Part shown: positions 1 to 19,436 of the stretch, in pieces
How positions within the stretch are numbered: the stretch's first letter is position 1
How the letters are laid out: every line of letters begins with the position of its first letter
NCBI GenBank assembly: GCA_036345935.2
Contig: JADWOT020000009.1
Coordinates: forward strand, 8,885,381 to 8,949,380
Length of the DNA: 64,000 nt
Direction of reading: 5' to 3'
Source of the DNA: Taenia hydatigena
Lineage: Eukaryota > Platyhelminthes > Cestoda > Cyclophyllidea > Taeniidae
Notes under the pieces: generated by a model
Databases searched by the model: none
Seen by the model: only the letters and a program-made list of their open reading frames with translations
What the model was told of the DNA's origin: nothing
Program-made: the position numbers and the translations under genes

Positions 1-212
1 AAGATTATAAATAAGTCGGATAAATCTTGGTCACTGATGGTACGATCATGAACGTCACTAGAGGCATGGCACTAGCTGGTTTGCAGGATGGAATCAACGC
101 CGCTATCAAGAGTGCCAATTCAATCTCGATACGCCAGTGGATAACGCGTCTCAAAACTCAAAACGATGGACGGTGTTTGAGAATCGGTCCATGTGTTTCA
201 ACTTAACATCAC

Positions 213-3200
213 CAAATGAGAGGAATGCACCGACCTGCTCGAAACCCTTGAGTCCAGCATTTTTGCCCACTTGGGTGAGTTCGTTGTAGACGAGTTTTTC
301 AACCTCACAACTATTACATACGTCCGCCATGGTCAACATTTTTCCTTTGAGCCAAAATTTCGCAACCCCTTCAGTGTCGCCTTCCAATGGGCGATTTTTG
401 CTCTGACGAGGTTGCTTTCGTGTGCTGTCAGTGTCACCAACCGAATCCTGTTCCAAATCGCTGATGGCCCTGCGCACAGCGTCTTCATCAGGAACGACCA
501 GCGCCACCGGGTAGGAACGCAGCGGCGAACCGTCAACAAACACTTGACACACCAAGGGCGCTTGCAGGTACACCTGCTCAATTTTCTCCGGGGCGACGTA
601 CTCGCCTTGAGAGAGTTTGAAGATGTGTTTCAACCGGTCAACTATCTTCAAGCGATTGCCCTATGCCAAAAAGTTGAACGTTCGATAGACTTTGTAGCCT
701 GAACTGAATACAGTTGCTACTTGAAAAGCACTAGTAGAATGTATGAAAATAAGATTAGCATTTCTCAATGTAAGGAAGGCAACACACCTCGCACCAGACA
801 CCGACATCTCCCATGTGAAGCCAACCCTCCTCGTCTATGGCCCGCGCGGTCAAGTCAGGTTCTTTGAAGTAGCCAGGTGTCACTACTGGACCACGGCAAC
901 AGATCTACAAATAACAAATAGTTGATTTAATTGTCGAAAAATGCATCATTGCTTAAATAAAGAAAACAAGGATGCTACTGCTTCCCATTAAAATCCAACA
1001 AGCCTGCAAACACACGCTAGACATGAAATTTCATGCCTGTGAATCAGAACTTCTAGTTCAGTACTAGTTATCTAACACATTACAGACCGAAAAATGATTA
1101 TCACATAGTTGAATATCTCCAGACCTCGCCTTTATTGTCTCTGGCGGCGACGAGGCCCATGTCGGGAACGTCAACAAGTTTGATTTCACAACCAGGCAGC
1201 GGCGGTCCTACGTGGCCTCCTGCTAAATCACCGAATATGGCACTGGTAATTGCACCACAGGTCTCAGTAGAACCATAACCTTCAAACACCTGCGTCAGAA
1301 ACGAAAATGGCAGTATCTGTGACCATGAAGCAAAGCATTTAGTCAAAGAAAATAGTTAATTACAAGAGTTGCGATAAAAAATCGAATTTACGTACACGAA
1401 GTGTGATGAAAGGAATTATTTGCCCACAGGCATGAAATTCTGTCTCACCGGGCAACAGAAAGCGGCTCGAATGAATTGCAGAAGGTCGCCTGAGATGGGG
1501 GCTCCCGCGGTTATGACCAGTCGAATACGCCCACCAAAACGTTTTCGGATTTTAGAGAAAACCAGCTGATCCCACATCGTATTGTGCTTGTAGATCTGCC
1601 TATAATATGGAATGATTCAATTAAATTGGTACTAAATCCTTTTAAATCCTAAACGACTTGTTATTGAAGTCGTGCGAAACGTACTTATCGACTGACTTCA
1701 GCTTCCGATTAACGGCTGTCTCAATGAGGCGTGTCTTGAGACGAGAATCGGCTACCTTCTGGTAAATGCGCTGTCGAATACGTGCGAGGACCCGAGGCAC
1801 AGCAATGAAGATTGTTGGCTGCAAGGTGTGTGCGTCCTCTTGCAGCTTGGTGATGTCTCCACTGTAGAAACCTATTCTGCCACGCGCGTTTAGAGCGAGC
1901 ATCTAGACCAGAAGGACATGCGATGACACAGCACCGAAAAACCACTAGCATTGAGGCACAAGACCATACATTGAGAAAATAGGCCAAAACCTAGCCAGAC
2001 TGCAGTTATACTGAGACTTTATACAGCTTATGAACGAAGGCATAAAGAAATTAACTTTTGTAGGAAATGACTCAAAATCTGACCAACTGAGGATAAAAAA
2101 TTGATGTCCCATAGCCCCTTTGCCCACAGTAGTACAAGCATGAAACCTAGCTTTCAAAAACGTACAGTGTGTTCTTAAACAGTAAAAGGTGAGTGGAACT
2201 GGCTTCTCCACCGACTGAAGAATTCGACTGGTAAAAGTGTACACCCTCCTCTTCAATCGCAACACCTACGCCGTTGGGAACTTCCACCTGCAAATTCTGC
2301 TTTACACTCCTTTTATATCGTGTTAACCACCACAATAAAGTCCTTTATCAGTTATATAAATGAAAAACCAAGGAATGACTCCCGCCGATTTTAGACAAAA
2401 AGGAGGATCTTGACTATGCCTTCGCGAATCTGAAATGCAACCATCGACCGTGTAATTGTTAAGCTTTTCCCTTCTTTAAATATTCACCTTGTTATAAGTT
2501 CCATTAAGGCCACATCTTAGAAAAACTTGAATTGCAAATGAAATATGAGGACAATGGATGGTTTATAAAACAAAAAGAACCAAACGAGTGGTGCGAGAGA
2601 CCAAGAGCGTTAGTTCTTAAAATGCAGTCAACAGCCACGACAATTGCGTGTTTACCAACGGAATGAAGGAGTTGTTTAGACAATGCACTTTGAAATCCAA
2701 GCAAACAACTAATCTGAATATCTGTAGGTTTTCGTGTTTTGCGAAGTATGTCTCTTTAAATAGGCAGTACTTGGATAAAAATTGCGTAGGATGGCGTAAA
2801 TAGCGTAAATAGATGTATGTCAAGAAGGTAAAACGCACTACGTTGAACTGCTCGAAGATATGGGCCAGGGGGAGGAATGACAAATGGACATCGTTTTGTG
2901 TGAAGAGCTGAGAAAAAAAAAACATATTACGAGACACATGTAAACCATTAGATCCATATCAAAAGCATCCGCTTGGTACAAAGCATTCTAATGATGGAGA
3001 ATGAAATGCGATGAGTGTGACTTTAGGTGTCCAAGCACGGCCCTCTTACAGTACGACTGGAATTCAACATGGTTCCCGTAACAGTGGCGATGAGCATCTT
3101 GTTAGTGATGATAACACCCTTGGGAGTCCCTGGAAAACAAAAAACGTCACGTCAACTAACGCGTCGCCAAAAAATATTGTGAACCTAGTCTACCAACTTG

Positions 3201-6200
3201 ACTTGGCCTCAGTCAATGGACAGTAGACGAATTATGCATCAACTCAGTCTGAACGTGGAATGTTGGAGAGCACGTAGAACATGTGAAGAGCTGATTATAA
3301 CAATAAGTCAAAGAGGAATAAATAGGTCCTCATGTTTGCTAAGCGTTTTGAGATAGGGAGCTCTATGTTGACCATCCGCCAGTGCTCAAGGCCTCATTAG
3401 CAGAAGCCTGTGTTGAACACTTCATTACGCTTAGCTGTCAAATCGTTCAATAGCGGTAGAAAGGGAACATATCCTAAGCATCTTAGAGCGACATACGATC
3501 AGCAGATCCAGTCAACGAAAACACACACCCTACGTGACTGCAAACACCTCTCGACCGTCTAGAGCAGTGTTGCAGAGAGTTGATCGGAGGGAACGTTTCC
3601 GTCCGTTTGGGGCATGCTGAGGGAGCATCAAGGCATTCAAATATCGATGAAAGCACGTCAACTCAAGAAATTATTTTTTTTTGATGGATGTGTTCATTCG
3701 ACTCAATTTTTAGCAGCATAACAATAGGGACCGTTTATTTGGCTTTTTCCCTACAACAGTGCAATGGGTAGAAAATGCCTCCACTACGATTTCTACTAAC
3801 TCCCAGGCACGTTTTTTTCGCTACAAAACGGTAAGTTCAGCACGTACTCAGGGAATGAAGAAATGGTCTAAGACGTAGGTAGGCCAGTATTTAAGGAGGA
3901 AAAAATTAAAATTAAGAATATAACGAAACAAATGGGTGAAAAGGGCATGATCCCAATGGATTATTTGAAATATGACCTGTTGTTCCGCTGGTATAGCAGA
4001 TGAATACCCATTCGTCTGTCCCTGACGGCTGGATGGGGTAGAAAGAAAAAGAAAGCCACAATGCGAGCGCTCATATCGCAAAATTATGAACAAATGCATC
4101 AAAAGACCGCATAAACTGCAAAGTGCATAAATTCATTGGGTTGCATCACATCAAGCACTAAAAAGCTAAAAATGAAATGAACAAGAACACACAATGTACC
4201 AAGAGGGCAGAAACCACCAATGCAATGTTGACTTACATCAGGTGTATGGGGCTCCTCCTTTCCTTTCATCTAGGGAGGGCAAAGAAGTGCGACTACACAA
4301 CGGTTAGCATGACATCAACAAGGCGCAATTAAATGGCTATTTATGCCCGGAAACATCCGGGGAAGTGCTTATGCATCGTGTTCAAAGCCGTACCAGGATG
4401 TCGGCGAAGTCATGTATCTGTACGCGGCCGCCAGCCGCATCACGGAGTTGCTTCAGTGTAGCCTCGTCCGACTGAATTAGGATGATGTGACGGAGCGGGG
4501 GCGTGTTCAAGTCCAACAACTTCTGCACAAGGTCCGGCGTGACGCAAATACACGCGGTCAGTTGGGCTAACATTGAAATGGGAACAATAGCAGCAGATAA
4601 CCGTATGCTTTCTTTTTAAATAACAACTGTGCAAATTTGTGAGTACTAACCTTTCCCTCTAACAAGCAGCTTTAAGCATGGCCGTAGGAACAGTTCAACT
4701 TGTTTGGTTACACTATGTACCTCTCCCTCCCCTTCGACCCCAATAAACTGGATTAACGAAACTCGAGGTAGTAAGATCACATGCGTAGCATTTATAAGGT
4801 TCACGATAAGTAATGGCGAAGCAGCCAGTGCGAGATGCTGCTTGCCTCGACAGCTGGACTCACAATGATTACAAATGTGCTTGAGAGCTTCCGTCCCAAG
4901 AGTTTCATAGAGGGGAACCGCAACCAGACCGTAGGTCGCACAGGCAAATTCCGCCACCACCCACTAGAAGAACGAAAAACATCGGAATTTCTTCTGCGGC
5001 CGAAAGATTACAGATAAGCAGAACCACACATTAAAAACATCACAAAAAACTATCCACCAAGTATACTGGCTATAATCACCACGATTTGGCCCAAACGGCA
5101 CGACAAATCAGACGGTAGGTGATGGGCGCACTGGGCCAGTCGTCTACGCAAAGGAGACACAGACAATGTCTTGTAAGTCGTGGCAAATGACTAAATGCCG
5201 CGACAAAGCCCACATTTTAGTTCATTGTGGTCTACCATTCACTCTCGACAGAAGACTGAGATTAGGAAATATGGACCTGTGCTAGCAAGCGAAGTGATGG
5301 CCATACGTAAAATCACAACGGAGCATTTGCCTGATGAGGACCGTTTTCTACAACTGTGGGCAGTGGTCCTAAACTCAATAAATGGAACCTACAGAAAGCT
5401 GCATTAAGACACAAAGCGCAGCGAAAATATTGTACGATAAAAATGCGTTTGCAGACAAAAACGACAACACTTGACTGAATTAGGACGTGGCGCCACCATT
5501 CATTCGCATAGTACGATTGGAGCTGTCAAAATAATCATTGGTTATTTTACCCCTATCATCGCAAACTAACTTAACCGTACGACAATGATAATCTATCCCG
5601 AGCCGATTGGGGCGGTCAGATGGTATGACTTCATAGCCTCAGGTGCAGGAGACACCCATGAGGCGGGGAACAGGGCAACTGGTTTCAAACGAGTTAACTC
5701 ACAATAGAGAGAGGCTCCAGTTGAACAGCTCAACGCAGTTAGGAAGTGATTAAGGGGAAAATCGGTTGATGGAGGATGTACTGGACATTCGCAAAACGGT
5801 GATTAAAAAGTATGCAAGCGATGAATTCAAAACATCTTATGATGTCTGTCGAGGCTAGTATTCAAGGGCGGTGTATGAGGCGTCCAGAGAATCACGAGCA
5901 GATATAATCACGAAAAGTCTCAGAAATGACGTTGGAATAATAAGTAACGGACTTAATAATGAGAAGCGAAGCAGCACACACGCAAAATTAACCTACTTAA
6001 TTTGCATGGTAGAAAATTTGTTTGAGCTAGTTTATTTTCCAGACTCAATTTCTTTGGTATCTGAGTCTAACAAACTCAAAGAAGAGGGCAGAGCGAAACG
6101 AGAAGGCGGTAGAGTTAATAGAACTTGAGTTTCAAAATCTCGGACATAAAATAAATGGAATTAAACTACTTTGCAAAGAAAAGAAATTTGATTAATGACC

Positions 6201-7431
6201 CATTACTGCACGGTTCAACCAAAAAGAGGAAAACTATTCTTACTCACATCAGCACAGTTGCGGCCAAAGATGCCCAAGAAGTTTCCGCTATCAGGACTCT
6301 TCAGACCGCAGACATTAAGGAGACCAGAGCCCAAATCGCGAACTCGTTCATAAACCTGCAGAATATCGCAGATGGACCAATCATTTTGATTTTACTACGC
6401 ATGGCAGCAGGGAAGATTTGGTAGCTCATATTTTTCAGCATGTTCCAAGTTTCAAATGGGCTCGGCAATACAACCAACTGGTTGATCAGGTACACTATTC
6501 AGTGTCTCAGTAGCAACAGTTTGGAATGTGCATAGAGAACTGTGGTTTAAGAAGATAAACGAATAGGAAAAATGAAGTTGTCCATTATGTTGCTCACCGC
6601 TTTGAAGGTCATCCACGAATAGGCCTCCGTTGGGGTGGTATGGCTCCCAAGGAACGGCTTTTGTCCTTGACAAAGCAGAATACACGTAGAAATTTATGCG
6701 CGCAATTGGGTTTTTTTCACGAATAACGAAGTAAAGCTGTTTCAGCAGCTAATTTGAGATCTAAGTTAGCTTCGCGAACACCCATTAACTTAGCCACTCA
6801 AGTTCAACAATATCGTCCATCTCTTGGACGAGGCTCAAAAGGATTTGGTACATAAGTGACAAAAAACTCATGAAAACTGGACTACAGGGTTTTCTGGAAT
6901 GGCCTCGTTCGGTCAACTAAGAGGGCGCTACAAACACCAAGGTGGCACCTAAACAAAACGCATTTTGGGGAAGGATTTAGGAAGGCCGTGGTAAAGTAAA
7001 CACTAGATGAACGAATGTTAGAAATCGTGCTACTTAATCCAAGTTCTTGTTAATTTTTCCAGGTAAAAGCACACATAGTCAAGTTAGATGCCGAGAGTCA
7101 ACCAGACAATCAGGAGAAGCATCATCTGATGTAAGGCTTTACGGATTTTAGTTAAGCCACATTCATCAATCGGAGCGTGAAGGCACGGTGACCTTAGGCG
7201 TTTTACCCGTCCCATTTCAAACAGTGAGTAAACATTTTTACCCACCAAATGACTGACCTACATAAAGAAGACAAGTGTGATAGTTGCAATCAGATGAAAT
7301 ATTAATTTTTGCATCTTTGTTACTCGCGTTAATGGTAGTAAAGAGGCGTGTACCCGATAATCGAACGGACTCCAGAAGGAGGTCGTGGACGGTTGTGAGG
7401 CGTTCATCAAGAAGCCATGGAAGATCTGAGC
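213..7431 (-). CDS. ACSL: Long-chain-fatty-acid--CoA ligase (ACSL family), spliced, C-terminus off the left edge
   Basis: ACSL activates long-chain fatty acids to acyl-CoA using ATP, normally at ER or mitochondrial membranes. Translating minus-strand exons gives the family in order. About 7431-7354 encodes a [18 protein letters not shown] segment; 6675-6597 has [20 protein letters not shown]; about 6349-6245 has [13 protein letters not shown]. 4962-4860 reads [20 protein letters not shown], and 4566-4394 follows. The AMP-binding signature YTSGTTG-TPKG spans small exons near 4000 and 3138-3050. Then come [13 protein letters not shown] (2908-2844), IGFYSGDI (about 1902-1687), [14 protein letters not shown] (1599-1449), [10 protein letters not shown] (about 1310-1125), GWLHMGDVG (about 895-788) and the fatty-acyl-CoA signature [14 protein letters not shown] (660-213). 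The last exon ends at a GT after AFLSF, so the final short C-terminal stretch lies outside the window. The N-terminal exon (usually a membrane anchor) between 7432 and 8928 was not resolved. Exon ends are approximate. Confidence 0.9.
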
Positions 7432-8928
7432 CTTTGGTAATCAACGATCGACGAATACCGTCCTACAATTCCGCAACGAAGAGGAAAAAATTGGAACTCA
7501 CATAATCAATAAAAATGGGTGAAAGGAGGCCGTCTGACATGCTAACATGTAGTTGTAAACCTCCAGATGAAAACAATAAATTTGTCCTTACCAAGATTAG
7601 ACACAGACAACTTCTTGTGTTCAAATGATATAAAGATAATTATGCCAAAAAAGTGCCGATGGTGAAGTGATATCGTGCCACTGACTAAACTGTATGTTTG
7701 ATGCGACTCTAATGCACTGCAAACAAAAAACACACAAACCTCAGGATCAAATAAGTAACCATCATTGGAAATCGTTGAAACTATGTCAAAAGGAGGCGAA
7801 GACCCAAAGAACGGGAACATGATTGACAATGATTGAGGTGGAACAAAATCTTAAAATAAAAAGAAAATACTCACAACTACTCCACCCAAGGTAGCATAAG
7901 ACGCCAGCAAAAGTATGAATTGTTAGCCTACCAAAGTAATGGGTTTACGAAACTTCTTGGCATAGCAAATAAGAGACCCATACATTATCTAAAATGTCGG
8001 TTAACTACCTACCCTGAATTAAAACTGATCACACAAACAATGGCCTAATGGAACTTTCCTCTCACTAACGGTAAGTAAAACACTCACATATACGCTGGCT
8101 AGGTGCAAGAATTTAAAAGCAATTATGCACGAAATGCAGAACGAGAATGCAATGTACGTAACGAAATACAATTAATAATAACACCATGTTGAACGGGTTT
8201 ATCTGCACATCCTATTCAGCTGATATACAGAACATGCCTTCGAATATGGGAAGCCGTCACAATGGCACGGAGAAACAGGAATAACGTCCGACAGCAGCTT
8301 GCTACTAAAAGCCAAGACGTAAATTAAAAAGTCGAGTCAAACGATAGAACTCCAAGGCCATGTTTACGCATCAATTAAAACACAGCAGCTATTTGACTGC
8401 ACAAAAGCAACCCTTCCCACGATCTAATTTAAAATATGTTTTAATACAAATTATTGTATCTTTTCTAAAGTAGCATACGTAGAGTCAATTTGGCTATCTA
8501 TTATGACTCACCCACTCCACGAAATAAATTGAAACCTTACATGGACTCGTTCGACGCTGAACAACGAAGTTGCTCTGCTTTATTTTGTGCAATGTCGGTA
8601 CTCTACACTGCACGGTTCAAGACAATCGCCCACCCCCACCTTGGATTGCTGAAAACCAGCGAGTGTATCACCACTCCCTCCCCTTCTGTGGAGACAATCG
8701 GCCCACCGAGCGTGCACTAAGACGGATACACACACACCCCAGGGACCGCATTTACCTGGTGGACCGAACCGTCCCCAGCCACCGAACTGACATGCACAAG
8801 CCAACATGACTCGAAACCACAACAATGACTACAAGCTAACCGATTTGCAAATAGAGGAGTCAAGCAAACAATGTCACGAAGGGCGCGAAAATCATAGTGT
8901 GTGTATGCGTGTGTTGTAGTAAAGGCCA
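7432..8928. other. Gap between ACSL and AMPK-alpha; ACSL first exon(s) probably here
   Basis: Both flanking genes are on the minus strand, so this holds AMPK-alpha 3'UTR and the ACSL promoter, 5'UTR and N-terminal exon(s). Two weak exon candidates were seen. One is 7780-7740, with a pyrimidine-rich acceptor, reading STISNDGYLFDPE, but its phase does not join cleanly to the next exon. The other is a short ATG-led frame near 8806 that ends at a GTAAAT donor. Neither is convincing alone. No repeat or RNA gene was recognised. Confidence 0.35.
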
Positions 8929-16324
<7,396 letters not shown>

Positions 16325-16629
16325 TCAACGATCGGCTAAGTCAGCCCGAAACAAACCTTGACCAATCAAAACACAAACAGTTTGTTAAAGCATTAACACT
16401 AACACTATTTTATATCTACTCTTACATCGGAAGTTTAAGTTGAGTACCGGAACAACAATACTGACCTCTAGTAAGAAGACCGATACAATGGAAAGAAAAT
16501 TAGGGTGCGCAGAGTTCAATAGGAGACAAATAATGGAATTTGAATTAAATATTTAACGAACCGATTGGTGGCATAATTTATGTGACCATTCGAGCCCAGT
16601 GTAGCCATCATTAAAAAAATCAAACATGT

Positions 16630-16814
16630 TGTAGCGTTCCGAGGCTCCCTTAAGGCAAAAGAAGGCAAAGTGGCAGGGTAAAAAACATATATTCACCGGA
16701 CAGAGGGAAATAGAGTGCTGGCATGGCCCGGAGGCCAGCCCACGCAGCTAGGGCAATACGGCCACCTCTGTGACCTTGACAGAAATCGGCAGTTCTAACA
16801 AACAAAGTATTACA
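16630..16814 (-). repeat. 3' LTR of TRIM-like copy 1
   Basis: This 185-bp repeat is nearly identical to 17340-17524. Read on the minus strand it begins TGTAATACTTTG and ends GGAACGCTACA. It follows the purine-rich tract, marking it as the 3' LTR. Confidence 0.88.
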
Positions 16815-17339
16815 TCGCCCCTCTCCTCTTTCGAGCGTCGTCCCCGACGCGCCCCTTGGTACACCTCCCGTGTCAGCCATCACAACATACTTGGTGCTGC
16901 AAGAAGCATTCACGAGCTAACCATGCCAGTCGCCAACATTCGACGCGATTAAGGCGATGCTTGACACCAACATCACTGATCCCTCCTGACAGTGCGTTGC
17001 ACTTCGAGTTTCGTCTAGCTTGGAAACAAAATTCGGAATAAGTGGTTCTGCCGACCATCAGTATGTCCGTAGAGAGGCGTTAGCACGCCGATCTTCTTAA
17101 ACAAGTATAATAGGGGTAATCTTCGAAACGAAATTTTTTAGGTGGTTCATGGTTAGTGTCGCTTCAGTTGTTGATAGCTTTCTTGTAGAACACGGGGATA
17201 AGGTAGATGCCGGAGGTGGACGCCGTTTTTGGCCCGCTCGTAGCACATGCACTACTTTCGCACCGCTGCAACATGCCGCAGGCGGTAGAGATCGGGATAG
17301 ACACCTATAGGAGTCGGGTCCGCTTTCCGCTGCCACCAA

Positions 17340-17524
17340 TGTAGCGTCCCGAGGCTCCCTTAAGGCAAAAGAAGGCAAATTGGCAGGGTAGAATACATAT
17401 ATTTACCGGACCGAGGGAAATAAGCTACTGGCATGGCCCGGAGGCCAGCCCACGCAGCTAGGGCAATACGACCACCTCTGTGACCTTGACAGAAACCGGC
17501 AGTTCTAACAAACAAAGTACTGCA
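17340..17524 (-). repeat. 5' LTR of TRIM-like copy 1
   Basis: This 185-bp repeat begins TGCAGTACTTTG on the minus strand, with one change from the family TGTA terminus, and ends GGGACGCTACA. It is directly followed by the possible primer-binding site. Confidence 0.88.
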
Positions 17525-18156
17525 CATGGTTCTGCAGAATTTACTTGTTATTGTAAAGAACATGTGTTTTGACCGACGCAATGCTCATAGCCTCCAGATT
17601 TCTTTCCATTTTGCCAAGGCATGTCCAACCATTCTACTTCGGCATTGCACGACATTAGTAAAGGCGCATAACGCTAAAATCATTCCTTCCTTCTATTTAC
17701 ATAAATAAGGATAAAGGGGTAGTTTCGAAAATTCGTATGGACATTCTAGCATTTTCGGCCTGTCTTAAAAACACAAAGAGTAATGTTGTATTCATGTATT
17801 TTGGCGCATTGCAACGCTCCGCAGCTTTCATAGATTGACACCAACTAATGGGATCTTACAATTTTTAATGTATGTATTTGGTGTTTAAATTACTGCCTTA
17901 TTGTGGAGGAGCTAAAAGGTCTGCAGTAAGTGGTCCAATCCTCTCCACCCGCTACTATTTCGTGCGTCCTATTTACTTCATTAGAATGAGAAAGCGTATG
18001 TTTGCGCAGGAAAAATCCACTACTAATGTACAAGAGAGCCCGTTTTCTTCCGTCACGGTTCGGAAATTATACGGCTTAGTTGCGGTACAGTAAAAGAGAC
18101 TTGAGTGACCAAATTAAAAAAACGCAAATTAACTGCAATACTTGTGTTCGTTGAAA

Positions 18157-18215
18157 GTGCTTTGTAGGCCAGAGGTGAAAGGACAATTTGAACCTGGTCT
18201 CAGAGCAGCGTGGTC
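18157..18215 (+). repeat. Short dispersed repeat, arm 1 of an inverted pair (tRNA/SINE-like)
   Basis: Begins GTGCTTTGTAGGCCAGAG and continues through CAATTTGAACC and GAGCAGCGTGG. The reverse complement of 18727-18785 carries the same words in the same order. GGTTCAAAT on the opposite strand resembles a tRNA B box. Similarity may extend weakly beyond the coordinates given. Confidence 0.5.
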
Positions 18216-18726
18216 TCTCTCTAGAGCTCGACACATCCCCGCCTTGAACTCTCCTACAACATCCCTCTACATCTTCTCTCTGTTCTATAAAATGGTGTCA
18301 TGTGTACTCAGCCTTCTAATTGTAAAAGCAAAAGGAGGGAAGAGAAGAGGTCTTTCACATTAACAATTCACTGACGCGGCTAATGAGTCGCATCTCTCCA
18401 CAGTGTGCTGATGTTGTAATATGCACCTGCTTAGGTTCACCTTTTGAGGAACAAGCAATAACCTCCTAAGTTACCCTTGACTAAGCATGCGCGGTTGCCA
18501 TTTTAGACAAAAAACAAGTTTTGATATCCTTTAAGCGTCAAAGACTCGCTAATCCTTGCTACACTTTTAAAGACACCTACTGTGGAGGGTTCCTCCTCTC
18601 TCTTCCGATCACCCTTGTTAGTAAAAGTCTGAGTATGCTTTGGCATCTTTAAAAAAAGAGAGTGAAATTTATACAGCTAGGCAAGATGCGGGATTCAGGC
18701 CGAGGAAGAGTCACGCTCCCGCAAGT

Positions 18727-18785
18727 CTCCACGCTGCTCCGCCACGGGGTTCAAATTGTTTTCCCGTCTCTGGCCTACAAAGCAC
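18727..18785 (-). repeat. Short dispersed repeat, arm 2 of an inverted pair (tRNA/SINE-like)
   Basis: Inverted relative to 18157-18215. On the plus strand it reads from CCACGCTGCTCCGCCA through GGGGTTCAAATTG to CTCTGGCCTACAAAGCAC. The spacer between arms is about 510 bp. It may be a remnant of a tRNA-derived SINE, but no full cloverleaf or poly-A tail was identified. Confidence 0.5.
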
Positions 18786-19436
18786 ATTTAAAGAACATTA
18801 GTAGTACAACTACCATACTGCATGGTGGATTGCAGATAAGATAAGCAATAAACTAAGTTATATAACCAGTAACATTTGCTCATTAGTCGTACTAATTCAT
18901 TAGCTGGTTTATAGATTGTAGATTATCTCTACGTCATAGTTCCAAAATTTTTACAAACATTTAACTCGCCAGTCTACATCCTAGAAATGAGCAATTAAAT
19001 AAAAACTGAAACTACTAACTAGTAGTGTGGGCGAAAACCGTTCCCTTATCTCTAATTCATCAGCTTATGATTGTTTCTTCGTGTTACCTTTCTAAAACAT
19101 TAATTGGTACCACTTTAAGTCGAACTCCGTGTTGACGAGATTGATGCCCACGATCAGCTAGCTTTGTCCCTTGGAGCTGCGGTTACCTTCGTGATACAAA
19201 CTTATCGTGGCACAGTTACTTGGGATGGTGGGCAGGTGTCTCTAGGTGTCCCTTTTTTAAGCAAATAGTAAATTTTACGCAGATTATCTTCACTTAATTT
19301 GACAGGAAATCCTATGACGCAAATATCTTGCTGTTATTTTTAGATCGGAAAGAGTATATAGTTTGCTTGTATACTGCCTGAAAAACCATTTTTGTCAGAC
19401 TTTTTTCAATCTTTGTATGGCTTGATGAAATTTTAG

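Larger units (their letters stand above)
16630..17524 (-). mobile_element. TRIM-like non-autonomous LTR element, copy 1 (complete)
   Basis: An 895-bp element with two 185-bp direct terminal repeats (16630-16814 and 17340-17524; about 14 mismatches by hand count) around a 525-bp internal region. Element sense is minus: LTRs start TGYA and end GCTACA, the first internal bases read TTGGTGGCAGCGG (a possible primer-binding site beginning TGG), and a purine tract GAAAGAGGAGAGGGG directly precedes the 3' LTR. Imperfect 5-bp flanks CCATG/ACATG resemble a target-site duplication. It has no gag or pol coding capacity; the longest internal frame is about 61 codons (17058-16873). Size and structure fit terminal-repeat retrotransposons in miniature reported from taeniid tapeworms; the match to that published family is from memory and untested. 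It ends about 350 bp upstream of the AMPK-alpha start codon, in the same transcriptional sense. Confidence 0.88.
17525..19436. other. Intergenic DNA upstream of ABHD11
   Basis: AT-rich gap between TRIM copy 1 and the first recognisable ABHD11 exon. It must hold the ABHD11 promoter and its missing first exon. It contains two short inverted repeats (18157-18215 and 18727-18785) and one unexplained open segment (about 19119-19238). Otherwise nothing is recognised. Confidence 0.5.

Noticed and set aside
16650..17581. Open frames on both strands across TRIM copy 1 (60-93 codons) as host genes
   Set aside because: They lie within the LTRs or internal region of a repeat, recur in copy 2 and match no host family that I recognise.
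19095..19260. Resemblance to U1 snRNA (ATCACGAAGG on the minus strand), 5S rRNA or Y RNA words
   Set aside because: Only 10-15 nt words match. The conserved 5' end of U1, its Sm site and the 5S internal control region are absent.
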